From Ariolimax columbianus (Eukaryota; Mollusca; Gastropoda; Stylommatophora; Arionidae), in assembly GCA_036924085.1 (NCBI GenBank), contig JAVGWX010000002.1, positions 49,800,948 to 49,864,947 of the forward strand: DNA of 64,000 nt. Reading direction: 5' to 3'. Under the pieces are notes generated by a model that worked only from the letters and a program-made list of their open reading frames with translations, had not been told where the DNA came from and ran no database searches. Both the position numbers and the translations under genes were made by a program. Of the stretch, positions 44,861-54,407 are shown piece by piece (positions within the stretch are counted from its first letter, which is position 1; every line of letters begins with the position of its first letter).

Positions 44861-46168
44861 CGGAAACTCATTTGGCTATTCGTAGTATATTTGTGGGTGG
44901 TTTCCTTCGTATGATTTTACTAAGCCTGTAAAAGGTGCAGCTCTAGGGAGTCGAGATACCAGGCAATTCCCTGCTGAAATTAACCTACCCAGCGGTAGGG
45001 AGCCTGCGCTCTGCATTTCGGATGTGCTGGTATGCTCTCATCGTGTCACGACATACTACTGGTCGCTTCCCAACAATCACCACTTACTAGTATGCACTCA
45101 TTGAACTTGGACATGGCCCGTGACATTTCCCACCATCTCTACTTAATGGTATGCCCTCATTGTGCGAGGACTTGCTACAGGACGTCCCCAACGCCCGCTA
45201 TTACCTCTTGCTGGTACGCTCTCATTGTGCGGGGGCTTGCTATTTGGCGTTTCTCACTGCTAATACTTGTGTGTATGTCCATCCTTGTTAATGCTTGTTT
45301 GTATGTCCATCCTTGTTAATAGTTGTTTTGTATGCCATGCCTCCCCCTCCCCCTTTTCATATTTACAAATATACACTAACTATCTAACAGGAGCCACGTA
45401 AAACTAACTAAAACATAAAGGCGCCCCTTATCAGCGCTAATATCAGCCATGATACCACACAACCAACAAGATGAACACGCCCATGTATAACAACAAGAAG
45501 TATCACTAAAAAAGCGTCCTCTTCTGCCATTATCACACTCACTTCTCACTAAAGTGGCGCCTAAACTTTTCACTCAAATGGCGCCCTAGATATCATTAAA
45601 AGAGCGCATTCTACTTTCATTTAAATAGCGCCTTCACAGATCAAAGAACGCCCTCGATTGTCAATATAATGGAACAATTGCCTATCATTTAATATGGCGC
45701 CATCATCTGTAAGTTAAATAAGTTCTGCCCTACAGTTAAAAGGATGCAGTCGCCAAGATGTAACAAGGTCAAAGACAAAGAAAACGTTGAGCCATCGATA
45801 TGAATAACTTTGGGCCCTTGAGTTGTTATTTCCCTTTATGCGTCCCTGACAATGATTTACGTCTGAAATCTGTGCTGTTCAGAGAGAGTGCCAGAAGACA
45901 CATCGGTTATCCTGGTATTTAATCAGGCACAGCCTGTGTTTGATGTCAAGTAGCCAAATGTTGTAGGAATCAATTTATGTCCTTCACCCTGGAGCATCAA
46001 GTCGCATTAAGGCCTTCTCGCAGGCAATCCCTCCTTCTTATAGATGGTCGTCCTGGTGAACGTTTGTAGTTGCAGAACCACCAGGTGGTGACTTTTTGTG
46101 TCCATATGATATCAGACATGCGTATCACGTGTCCGGTTATATGTAGTTACTCATCAGTAACTCACGAA
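44861..46168. other. Unassigned sequence with weak repeats
   Basis: 45030-45310 has loose repeats of TGGTATGCTCTCATTGTG, and 45540-45720 repeats AAATGGCGCC-like words. 45915-45970 shares CCTGGTATTTAATCAGGCA with the suspected SINE near 19830. No gene recognised. Upstream exons of the TSP1 gene could be hidden here, but I could not identify any. Confidence 0.4.
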
Positions 46169-46240
46169 GAGCGCGTGGCCGAATGGTTTCGAGGCCTGCC
46201 TGCCGACGAGGACGACAGCAATTCGAATCCCCGGTATGGC
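46169..46240 (+). other. tRNA-like sequence, probable SINE head
   Basis: GTGGCCGAATGGTTTCGAGG fits an A box and AATTCGAATCCCC a B box at tRNA-like spacing, but the arms do not pair as a proper tRNA. Probably the head of another tRNA-derived SINE. CAGTGGCGTATCTAGGACG at 46373 recalls the 43648 transposon-like end. Confidence 0.45.
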
Positions 46241-46718
46241 ATATGCTGTTTTTCTGTTAGGGGTAAAATAAACAAACGTAGCGACAGCAGTAGCGAAGCG
46301 GTCTGTAGTCATCAGCCTTTAAAACCCCTCGACTACCCACCCCAGCGATGGGGAAAATGTGGTATGACTCATCAGTGGCGTATCTAGGACGTCGGTAGAA
46401 AAGGTTTGACCGTCGGTTTACGGCGTTCTGGATATGGTTTCGTAGCGAGATTGGCAATTTTCTGTATTTCTATCGCTGTTGGAGTAACTCGGCGCCTTTC
46501 TGCATCTGTCTTACGTAGGTACCATATCATGGCTGGGAGGACCATAGTGTTAATGGTTTGAGATCTTGCCTTGTCGTTTTTCGTCTGTTAAAGTATTGGC
46601 TTGGTGGGTTTGTAGATATATATATATATACTAAAATACATCGCAAAGATAAATATAACATCTGTGACTTTACTAATTACAATTTATTTGGTTTTTGGTT
46701 TTGTTTTTTTGTTTCCAG
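46241..46718. other. Unassigned sequence up to the splice acceptor
   Basis: Contains a short (TA)n near 46615 and a T-rich tract TTTTGTTTTTTTGTTTCCAG immediately before the exon at 46719. Confidence 0.5.
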
Positions 46719-46979
46719 GAATTCACATCAGCCGGCAAAGAAGCAGCCAGGTCAATAGAACCGGAAAAGGACAGCCAGCCGGTCAGTTCCAACTTTGATG
46801 TGGGAGCTATCTTATGTGAGAAGTACAGCGAGTGGTCAAAATGGTCAGCGTGTAGCCGGAAGTGTGAGCAAACCCGCATGCGCGAATGCCGGATACCAGA
46901 AGAATGCGGACGGAGCTGGGTCAAGGAGAAGAGAACTTGCATGAGAGAAAAAGGACCGTGCACTCCTTTATCTTATAAG
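46719..46979 (+). CDS. TSP1-repeat protein, exon a
   Basis: An exon of 261 nt (87 codons, phase 0 at both ends) between a strong acceptor (T-rich tract ending CAG) and donor AAG|GTGAGA. Residues 36-81 form a thrombospondin type-1 repeat: YSEWSKWSACSRKC supplies the two Trp of the WxxW ladder and Cys 45 and 49. Cys 57, 63, 74 and 81 complete the six-Cys pattern, with RMREC and EKRTC as typical layered Arg positions. Such domains lie in secreted or extracellular parts of proteins and bind matrix or glycosaminoglycans. Cys 33 lies outside the repeat. The exon continues an upstream part not found in this window. The precise gene is unknown. Confidence 0.85.
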
Positions 46980-47014
46980 GTGAGATCATTTATATGATAT
47001 GACCTTTTCATCTT

Positions 47015-47255
47015 CTTCGTTGTTCGTTCTCACACACCTGGAGCCATGAACAAAGCTGTGCAAGTAGCAGGATGCAGTCCGGAGAACGGAATGCGTTGTC
47101 TTCTAAATTACAGCTTGACTGCGATATTTGCATATTTGGTCCTACACATCCGACATCAGCAGGCATTTTTGGGTACCGGTTTAACCTTCCCTCTTCGATC
47201 CCTTCTCATTAGTCAGTCTGCTCTGTTGCAACATGTTATCCAGGATCACCACGTG
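47015..47255 (-). mobile_element. GAA-family fragment
   Basis: Shares GGAGAACGGAATGCGTTGTC, CAGCTTGACTGCGATATTTGC, CTCTTCGATCCCTTCTCATTA and GTTATCCAGGATCACCACG with the family, in order. The tail side has CTTCTTCGTTGTTCG. It breaks at the next SINE (about 47256), so the 5' part is missing. Confidence 0.75.
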
Positions 47256-47440
47256 GACCGCGATTTTTTTCATGTGGACTTTCTGGTATTTCCCTGGATC
47301 TTTGGGTAGTAGAGATCGTACACCCATGTGCAGTGTCGCTAACGTTAACAAGCCCACGGCAGTTGGCAATCGAACAAAGTAGACTTAACGGCCGCTGCTC
47401 GTGCAAATTTAAAAATTATGTTACACATCTACCCAATCGA
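47256..47440 (+). mobile_element. Family A SINE, 5'-truncated
   Basis: Lacks the tRNA-like head. It keeps the body: TTTTTTTCATGTGGACTTTC, GGATCTTTGGGTAGTAGAGA, GCAGTTGGCAATCGAAC and GTAGACTTAACGGCCGCTGC, ending near ACACATCTACCCAAT. It joins directly to the truncated GAA-family copy on one side and to the LTR-like element on the other. Confidence 0.75.
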
Positions 47441-48725
47441 TTACAGGATCCTCGCCGGTGCTACGGAGTTCGTGCATTGTTTTGAAATTGTACAGAAATA
47501 TGGAGAAGAACAAAGCACTTAGGGGTTAGACCAGGTGCAATGACGTTTATTCTTCGACTAAACTAAAATTAAAACTACTTTCTTTCTTACAACTATTATT
47601 TACTCACAACTCTAAGTAGAACACTTTAACGATTATTGGAACTGCAGCAATAACAATGAATGGTTTATTTTACAAACACAAACGGTATCATGTCAATTAG
47701 ACCAGCACGTGAAAACTTTCTCTACTGTAAATCAAGAGGTTTGTACAAGTAGCACAGGTTTAAAGGGTTCTATCACTTTGGCCAATTCTATCTAACGTTT
47801 CTACTACTTTAACACAATTCTATCTAATTAAGGTTGACACAAACTAACTGTTTAACTAACTAACTAACAAAAAACCAACTAACTAACTAGCAAATAACCA
47901 ACTAACTAACTAACAAATAACCAACTAACTGGTTCTTGTCCGTTGTCAATCTTCTTTTTTTTCCTCGCTTGCCTGGTCGCCTACCGTTCTACACCTCTGC
48001 TCCTGTGGCGTCTGTGTCTTCTGATTCACTTAAAGTCTCGTCCTCAAGCCATGAACTCTGCGAAATTTACAGCACTTCTTGCACCGTGGTTCTCCAATCA
48101 AGAGCAACGCCTTTGATACCACGTGTTGTCGCGTCAACCGCAGTGGATCTTATACTTTTTGTCTCATTGTCAGTGTTTGCCACTCAACCAAGTGCTCGGT
48201 CAAGATCTTCCCTCTCAGTGACTCGTCTGTTTCTCAATAGTCTTTCGGCCGTTCTCTCGATCTGTTCTACTGACTTTGCTGATGTTCCAGCTCCGTTCTA
48301 GCTACTGTACTCAGCTAAGTGGTCTTCTGTTCTGTGGTATATCGTTTGAATACGCTGATCCCCCAACTTATATACTTTGTTTGGGTCAATGTCTTCTATC
48401 TTTGTCCAGTTCTGACGGGTAAACTTCCTCTGACTTGCTGTGCCACTAAAGAAAGAATACTTTGTCTTGAACTTTCTGTGTGACCTTAAAGGTAGTGGGA
48501 CTTCGCATATATCTGCACATATTGGCTCAGGGAATCGTGAGATTTTTAATTCAGCTAGGTACACTCTTAAAACGGCCAAGGTCGTAGGTTCCGAACTATG
48601 ACTATAGCTGTGACTGTAGCTCACGGGTAGAATTCTAAAGTTATGCTTGGGTACCTCGATGGTGTTTTCAGGGGTTCCCTGATCCTGGCTCTTGGAACCC
48701 CTGCAAACTCTGTCACACCTGAAAA
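47441..48725 (-). mobile_element. Large dispersed element, LTR-like
   Basis: On the - strand it begins near TGTGACAGAGTTTGCAGGGG (about 48722) and ends near GAGGATCCTGTAATCG (47441). A related 3' piece lies at 2985-3132. The end carries GAAGAATAAACG (possible polyadenylation signal). About 100 codons open at 48624-48298 (FTRQNWTKIEDIDPNKVY) match nothing I know. It also contains (AACT)n repeats (47840-47935). A long LTR or a non-autonomous element is possible. No protease, RT or integrase is visible. Confidence 0.45.
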
Positions 48726-48774
48726 CTATATGTTGGCAAGAACATGCACACGTAGGAGGAGTCTGTTAGTAGGT

Positions 48775-49064
48775 GTGACTCTCGTTGTTGTAAGTGATCC
48801 AGGGGGTTAGTCATGGCCTGAGAGTCTGCATCTGATATGAGGACATCGTCTGGGTAATCGAAGTTGGTCAGGCGTAATTCTTCACAGAGACGATTGGGTT
48901 GTGTTTACACCCGTGCGATGATTCATTCCTTAGCGCAGCAGAACAGCAATGGTGACGAGACACATCCCTACGGACGCCACAAGATGTAGGGAATTTGTCA
49001 GTAAAATGCTAGCGAATTCTTGGACGAATTCTTGTGGTGGTGTTACGATGGAGTTCATTTATTC
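48775..49064 (-). pseudogene. LINE reverse transcriptase, downstream half
   Basis: On the - strand, one frame reads KFPTSCGVRRDVSRHHCCSA and another CEELRLTNFDYPDDVLISDA. These correspond to the RT 'SGVRQG' block and to the catalytic region where YADD is expected but YPDD is seen. Frameshifted and inactive. It is the continuation of 49449-49835 across the inserted GAA-tailed element. Confidence 0.75.
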
Positions 49065-49076
49065 ACCCCATCAAGG
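49065..49076. repeat. Target-site duplication, left
   Basis: ACCCCATCAAGG, identical to 49437-49448 on the other side of the GAA-tailed element. Confidence 0.9.
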
Positions 49077-49436
49077 GGGATCAAGATGCTGAGCAGCGCA
49101 TGAGCTGCAGTGGTCAGCGACCTATAGCTGACTGCTAGCGTCAGGGCCAGCGAACCATAGCTGCCAAGACCCTTCTACACCTCCACGCGGTGATCCTGGA
49201 TAACAGGCTGCAGCAGGGCAGACTGGCTAAGGAGAAGGGATCGAAGAGGGAGTGCTAGCCCGGTAGTCAAAAAATGTTTGTTGAAGTCGGATGTGTTGGA
49301 CCGAAAGGTGCAAATATCGCAGCCAAGCTGTAAACTACGACACAAAACATTCCGTTCTCTGGACTACATTCCACTACTTATGCCTTTTCAGGGTTTGGTA
49401 GTGGGAGATTGAGAACGAACGAAGAAGAAGAAGAAG
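49077..49436 (-). mobile_element. GAA-tailed SINE-like element, reference copy
   Basis: 360 bp between exact 12-bp duplications. The GGGATCAAGATGCTGAGCAG end is at 49077 on the + strand and the (GAA)n tail at 49420-49436, so this copy's sense strand is +. The strand field follows the minus-oriented host RT fragment only loosely; the element itself reads +. Blocks in order: GCAGTGGTCAGCGACC, CTTCTACACCTCCACGCGGT, CTGCAGCAGGGCAGACTGGC, GGGATCGAAGAGGGAGTGCT, GATGTGTTGGACCGAAAGGT and GGTAGTGGGAGATTGAGAAC. No ORF. GGGATCGAAGAGG is only a weak B-box, so RNA polymerase III origin is uncertain. Confidence 0.92.
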
Positions 49437-49448
49437 ACCCCATCAAGG
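49437..49448. repeat. Target-site duplication, right
   Basis: ACCCCATCAAGG, the second copy of the 12-bp duplication. Confidence 0.9.
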
Positions 49449-49835
49449 TATCAAATACTCAACAATGCAGATCTGTCCACAGTATCGAAGACTGTCCTCG
49501 AGTCAATCATAAGCAACCTGAAAGGGGCTATTTAACTCACTGTGTATTTCCGTGAGAACTCCAGGTGCAAGGATAAAATCAATGGTCCAGCTACAAACGA
49601 TGAGACCTGACTAATGTGGGCGTGGTTTTCTCTTCAGCAGAGACTGTAACCGTGGCAAAATCCTGACAGGGAGCAGACAGCAATATATAACAGGCATGTA
49701 GCTGCTGCATTCCGTTTGGGATCTCTTCCGTTTGTACAGGGATACGATAATTCCGTCGCGCCATGTGGCAAGAATCTGTCCGGTTGTGCAGAATGTTGTA
49801 AATAGTTTATGCACAGTGGTGCACATTGGTATTCG
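49449..49835 (-). pseudogene. LINE reverse transcriptase, upstream half
   Basis: On the - strand 49826-49611 encodes LFTTFCTTGQILATWRDGII, VSLYKRKRSQTECSSYMPV and LLPVRILPRLQSLLKRKPRP, the first RT blocks. After a frame change SSFVAGPLILSLHLEFSRKY and FDTVDRSALLSI correspond to the motif A region. The reading stops at the 12-bp target-site duplication and resumes at 49064. Confidence 0.8.
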
Positions 49836-50115
49836 TGCAGTTATGGAGGAATACCGTATGGACCCGCTCCCCTAACACTTTCCAGGTTTTGTAGGCCAAC
49901 TCTGGCTTTAGCGATGATGAGGGTGCCACTGTTTGCCGCAGTCAGTTAGTTGATGATTTATGACTGTGATTGTTCCAGCTGAGGTGGAGTCACAGAGTAA
50001 GTCTGATGAGGGTTGGTGCAGTCAGTGGATGATTTATGACTGTGATTGTTCCAGCTGTGGTGGAGTCACAGAGTAAGTCAAAAGTACAATACTCTCGACT
50101 TTATTACCACTCTCC
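49836..50115. repeat. Tandem duplication of about 77 bp
   Basis: TTGATGATTTATGACTGTGATTG with GTGGAGTCACAGAGTAAGTC occurs at about 49950-50006 and again at about 50027-50080. Confidence 0.8.
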
Positions 50116-50540
50116 CCTTTGACCTTGCTCAAACCTTATCCTATTGCAATTCTCAGAACACTCCCCGTTGACCTTCCTACCACCCTCCATGTTCACCTTA
50201 CTACCACCCTCCCCTTTGACCTTGCTACCACCCTCCTCTTTGACCTTGCTACCACCCTCCCACTTGACCATCTCAACCCCCTCCCCGTTGACCTTGCTAC
50301 CACCCTCCCACTTAGCCTTGCTCTCACCCTCCCACTTAGCCTTGCTCTCACCCTCCCACTTGACCTTGCTCTCACCCTCCAACTTGACCTTGCTCACACC
50401 CTCCCACTTAGCCTTGCTCTCACCCTCCCACTTGACCTTGCTCACACCCTCCCACTTAGCCCTGCTCTCACCCTCCCACTTGACCTTGCTCACACCCTCC
50501 CACTTAGTCTTCGTCCCCCCCCCCCCCCCTTTGATCTTGC
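50116..50540. repeat. 24-bp minisatellite, about 17 copies
   Basis: The unit is CCCTCCCACTTGACCTTGCT plus CACA, with a CTTAGCC variant. A C run lies at 50515-50529. The period of eight codons keeps ORFs open on both strands. Not genes. Confidence 0.95.
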
Positions 50541-50849
50541 TACCACCCACTCCTCTTGACGTAACTGTCACATTTACCAGCAAATCAACAACAAACGTGA
50601 CGAGAGAGTTGTCGTTTAATTTTAATATTAGTTTTCCTCACGAAGGAAAGGGTTCAAAACCTCAGTACAGTCTAAGTTTTTATGTCCAATAGAGGTAAAA
50701 TAAAAATCTTTCTCAGCGAACTGGGTTACGACGACAAGGACTATCGGCCATTATTTCTCAACCCTATAAATCCTCCATGTGGAACCCAGCGATGGCAAAA
50801 CGCAATCTTATGTTGTTTTCTTAACAATCACAATCATTTCACCTTTCAG
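50541..50849. other. Intron sequence before exon b
   Basis: No repeat. It ends in CATTTCACCTTTCAG, the acceptor of the exon at 50850. Confidence 0.6.
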
Positions 50850-51008
50850 GTAATCGGTATACAGAAACGCAACCGTCTGATTGAGGAGATTCTCTACGAC
50901 CTTCTGTACTACCCGTGGACACCATGGGGATCATGTTCCCGCTCTTGCAGGCAACGACGACAGAGAAAATGCAAATTTAAAACTATCTGCATACGCTCCT
51001 ATATACAG
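50850..51008 (+). CDS. TSP1-repeat protein, exon b
   Basis: 159 nt (53 codons, phase 0 at both ends) between acceptor TTTCACCTTTCAG and donor CAG|GTATGT. Residues 20-47 begin a second TSP1 repeat: YYPWTPWGSCSRSCRQRRQR gives the Trp ladder and Cys 29 and 33, followed by Cys 41 and 47. The last two Cys of the six-Cys repeat lie at the start of the next exon (EERRC, then GHEC), so the domain is split by an intron, and the phases agree. This match between independent exons is the best evidence that the gene is real. Confidence 0.85.
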
Positions 51009-51059
51009 GTATGTGATGGGTAAGTCTATTTATAGAAGATAGTTCAGATTGTACATCAT

Positions 51060-51843
51060 CATTAACAGAGAACTGCACGTCCAAAGCAGCGAAAACTTCT
51101 AGTCTGGAGTAACCGAAAACTGCTTGCCTGGAGTAACCGAAAACTTCTTGTCTGGAGTAACCGAAATTTGCTTGTTCTGGACACCATTAGCGGCTTTCTG
51201 TGAGGAATCGAAACTGCTTTCATGGAGCAGCTCAGACATTCGTATAGGGCAACAGAGAACTACGTGCTAGAAATAATCGAGAAGTACTTGTCAGGATCAA
51301 CTGAGAACTACTTGGCCGTACGAAACCAAGAACTACTTTTGAGGATCAACTGAGAACTACTTGCCAGGACCAACTGAGTACTACTTGTCAGGACCAACTG
51401 AGAACTACTTGTCAAGATAAACTAAGAACTACTTGTCAGGATAAACTGAGAACTACTTGTTAGGACCAGCTGAAAACTACTTGTCAAGACCAACAAAAGA
51501 ACTACTTGTCAGGACCAACAAAGAACTACTTGCCAGGACTAACTAAGACCTACTTGACAGGACCAACTGAGAACTACTTAACAGGACCAACAAAGAACTA
51601 TTTGACAGGACGAACTGAGAACTACTTCACAAGACCAACTAAGACCTACTTGACAAGACCAACTGAGAACTACTTGACAGGACGAATTGAGAACTACTTA
51701 ACAGAACGAATTGAGAACTACTTAACAGGACCAACTAAGACCTACTTAACAGGACGAATTGAGAACTCCTTGTCAGGGCCAATTGAGAACTATTTAGATT
51801 TCTGGAGAACTGCTTGCAGTACGAACTACAGCATCAAACAATA
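51060..51843. repeat. 24-bp minisatellite, about 25 copies
   Basis: The regular part (about 51290-51800) has the unit AGGACCAACTGAGAACTACT plus TGAC. Looser units start at 51060 (AACCGAAAACTGCTTG). Lies in intron b. Confidence 0.9.
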
Positions 51844-52195
51844 AGCTTGTAGAGGAAAGGGACAGATTATTGGACATACGAACTATAACAGGGTTGTAGA
51901 GTAAAGGGGCAGACTATTGGACATACGAATTATAACAGGGTTGTAGAGTAAAGGGACAGACTAATAAACATACGAATTATAACAGGGTTGTAGAGTAAAG
52001 GGACAGACTAATAGACATACGAACTATAACAGGGTTGTAGAGTAAAGGGACAGACTATTGGTCATACGAATTATAACAGGGTTGTAGAGTAAAGGGACAG
52101 ATTATTGGACATACGAATTATAACATGATTGTAGAGTAAAGGAACAGACTAATAGACATACGAACTATACCAGGGTTGTAGAGTAAAGAGAAAGG
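51844..52195. repeat. 47-bp minisatellite, about 7 copies
   Basis: The unit is GAACTATAACAGGGTTGTAG plus AGTAAAGGGACAGACTATTG and GACATAC, with exact 47-bp spacing (51881, 51928). Confidence 0.95.
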
Positions 52196-52784
52196 CTACT
52201 GAACATTAGTATCCACGATGTTTTAAGGAAACACTACAGAAGCAAGGATTAACAATAAAATGGCTACAAAGATAGCACACGAAAAAAGATTGCAGCTCCA
52301 CACGGTGTCTAATCACACAAATGGGCAGATGTGATAAAGGGAGATAATTCACGTCAGTTCAATCAGATGTTAATGAGTACGCGACGCTGTTAAAGTTGGA
52401 GATAGAAAACGTGGGGAGTCAGTAAACCTCATGTAGACCTTAACACTTCTTCCACACCGACATCATCTGTTTTGGAGCTACCTTTAAAACGATAGCATTA
52501 AACATGAGTAAAACAGAGTTTTACCTGGGTCTAAAAATTTAGCAAAGAATGGTTAAACTGCAGCCTGCAGGGTATGTCGTAAGAGGCTACTAAGTGGCTT
52601 TGGAAATGGGGCTTGCAACTTTATGTTGTAGAAACTATGAGCACCAGGAACATTTAAAGAACACCACACGGCCCAGGGTAGGAATGGAGTTAACAAGTAC
52701 AAACGAGTAAATATGTTTTTTCGTGGACAGGAAGTAGAATAAGAACGAATGAAGAATGGAGAAAAATAAGGGGAAGAAGGATAA
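52196..52784. other. Intron sequence with a dispersed repeat
   Basis: 52555-52690 (CTGCAGGGTATGTCGTAAGA, GGCTTGCAACTTTATGTTGT) is related to 6600-6700 and, reversed, to 58660-58850. Otherwise unassigned. Confidence 0.5.
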
Positions 52785-52825
52785 CAAGAAGAAGAAGAAG
52801 AAGAAGAAGAAGAAGAAGAAGACAA
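52785..52825. repeat. (GAA)n microsatellite
   Basis: About 12 GAA units. It lies after the dispersed repeat, as a tail would. Confidence 0.9.
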
Positions 52826-53445
52826 ATAAGAAGATATATATGCAGATGTATTGTACCTTCTTCGTATATAACTTCTATGTTTATGTAGATCAGTTGCAGC
52901 GTTAACATCCATGCTGGTCATTGATCGACTTCAGAAAACCGACTTTATCCATATCCAGTTTCCATGATGGATTCCTTGAGACATAGTCAACATAGTCAAC
53001 ACGCCACCTGCCCCCATATGTGTGCCGTCCCTATGTCCGGTCTCCACTCAAGTCAAATCAGCTGTTCTGTACCATTCGAAGCAAGGAACGAAGGGCCGAG
53101 GCTATGACTGCCCTGCTGATGTTACTTACTCTTCGCGGCTACTCGTGCCGAATTGATGTCAATCTTCACGACTTTGCTTTGGTAAGGGGTTACAGTGGAT
53201 CCAGTGGCTGACTTGAGAAAGTAGACCGTTGTCTACTGACTCTGGTAATAATGTGACTCTGATCAGTAAGCTCTTGATGATTGTATTTCACCTGGCCGTG
53301 ATTGCTCTTCGCTCAAGACTGCCCTTGTGAAAGTGGTCTCAACACGTGCGCAAACATTAACATCGTTATCCTGTGAACACCATTATAAAACTGAGTTATG
53401 TCTTCATCACCAACACCGTTATCCTGTGAACACCATTATAAAATT
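52826..53445. other. Intron sequence with a 57-bp duplication
   Basis: CGTTATCCTGTGAACACCAT plus TATAAAA occurs at about 53364 and 53418. The unit part AAAACTGAGTTATGTCTTCA (53388-53407) reappears at 54381-54400 next to the exon c acceptor. Confidence 0.7.
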
Positions 53446-53705
53446 CAGTCGTCTCGAGGTAAGCGTGTCCGCCTTGGATGCCGGGGGTAGCGGGCTCGAA
53501 TCACTGTGGAGACCTGGATATTTTTCACGAGGATCTTCTGGTAAAAATGTCCTAGATCTCTGGGTAGTGATATCTGACTCTTGTGTTCAGTGTCGAGCAC
53601 GTTAAAAAATCTATTGACAGTTAAAAATCGAAAAGAGTAGACTTAACGGCCGTTGCACGGCAAAATTCAAAATTCTAGCTTAAAATCTTCCTACAAATTA
53701 TTTGT
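53446..53705 (+). mobile_element. tRNA-derived SINE, family A, best plain copy
   Basis: Head GTCTCGAGGTAAGCGTGTCC (A-box part) and GGGCTCGAATCACTG (B box), then the body with TATTTTTCACGAGGATCTTC, TAGATCTCTGGGTAGTGATA, TTCAGTGTCGAGCACGTTAA and GTAGACTTAACGGCCGTTGC, ending near CTACAAATTA. About 260 bp, in intron b. Confidence 0.85.
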
Positions 53706-53714
53706 ACTTTTGCC

Positions 53715-54175
53715 CAGGCCGTTTGTTAACTTAACTTAACGTCTTTATACTGGTTTAGAAGACTCTGCAGAGTCTGCATACAACCAGTTTCATTTACATC
53801 ACCTTGCTCTAAAAGCTATGCGCATCCAATTTATTCTTAAATGCATTAACTGTCCCTGCCTCCACTACCTCCCGTGGCAATGCATTCCATGCATTCACCA
53901 CTCTCTGACTAGAAAAAATATTTCCTAATATCTAATCTGGACCTCTCTTTAGTTAATTTGTAGCTATGCCCTCTTGTTCTTGTGGGTGGTTGTATTTTTA
54001 AAAAAACGTGTTATAGTCTAATTTATCCATTCCTCTGATCATCTTATAAACCTGCATTAAGTCACCACGAATTCTTCTCTCTTCTAGACACTGTTGGCCA
54101 GTTTTTCTGAGTATTTTCTCATAACTAATTCTTGAATCCCACTATCAGCTTTGTCGCTCTTTTTTTGTATGCCAT
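53715..54175 (-). mobile_element. CR1-type LINE 3' end
   Basis: The reverse complement of the 13831-14335 element: tail GTTAAGTTAAG at the left, hairpin GACTCTGCAGAGTC in the 3' UTR, then coding sequence for RVVNAWNALP- and FKNKLD-like blocks and upstream (frameshifted) sequence. 5'-truncated near 54175. Confidence 0.85.
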
Positions 54176-54264
54176 GGAGTTAAGAGCAGCATATAGGCTG
54201 CGAGTCTACTTAGCTGTAAACGTTTGAGTCTATTAAGATAGACTGGCAAATCGGTTAAACTACC

Positions 54265-54385
54265 CTCCAAGAAACTGGTTGTATACAGACTCTGCAGAGA
54301 CTTGTAAACCAGTATATAGACGTTAAGTTGAGTTAAGTTAAAGTTAAGTTGAGTTAATATAAGTTGAGTTGAGTTAAGTTAAAAC
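54265..54385 (+). mobile_element. CR1 3' UTR and tail fragment
   Basis: CAGACTCTGCAGAGACTTGT, AAACCAGTATATAGACGTTAAG and a (GTTAA/GTTGA)n tail ending 22 bp before the exon c acceptor. Same family as the preceding element but opposite orientation. Confidence 0.75.
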
Positions 54386-54407
54386 TGAGTTATATCTTCA
54401 TCACCAG

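Larger units (their letters stand above)
46980..50849 (+). other. Intron a of the TSP1-repeat gene
   Basis: 3.87 kb between GTGAGA and TTTCACCTTTCAG. It contains a GAA-family fragment, a family A SINE, an LTR-like element, a split LINE RT with a nested GAA-tailed element, and a 24-bp minisatellite. Additional small exons cannot be excluded, but none was recognised. Confidence 0.7.

Noticed and set aside
49077..49436. Minus-strand orientation for the reference GAA-tailed copy
   Set aside because: Its (GAA)n tail is at the right edge on the + strand, so this copy, like those at 6283 and 28508, reads in + sense, while 7731, 27708 and 38932 read in - sense. Strand labels of the truncated copies should be read with this in mind.
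50104..50692. Lys/Glu/Gly- or Leu/Pro/Ser-rich proteins
   Set aside because: Frames on both strands of a 24-bp array. The true exon begins only at 50850.
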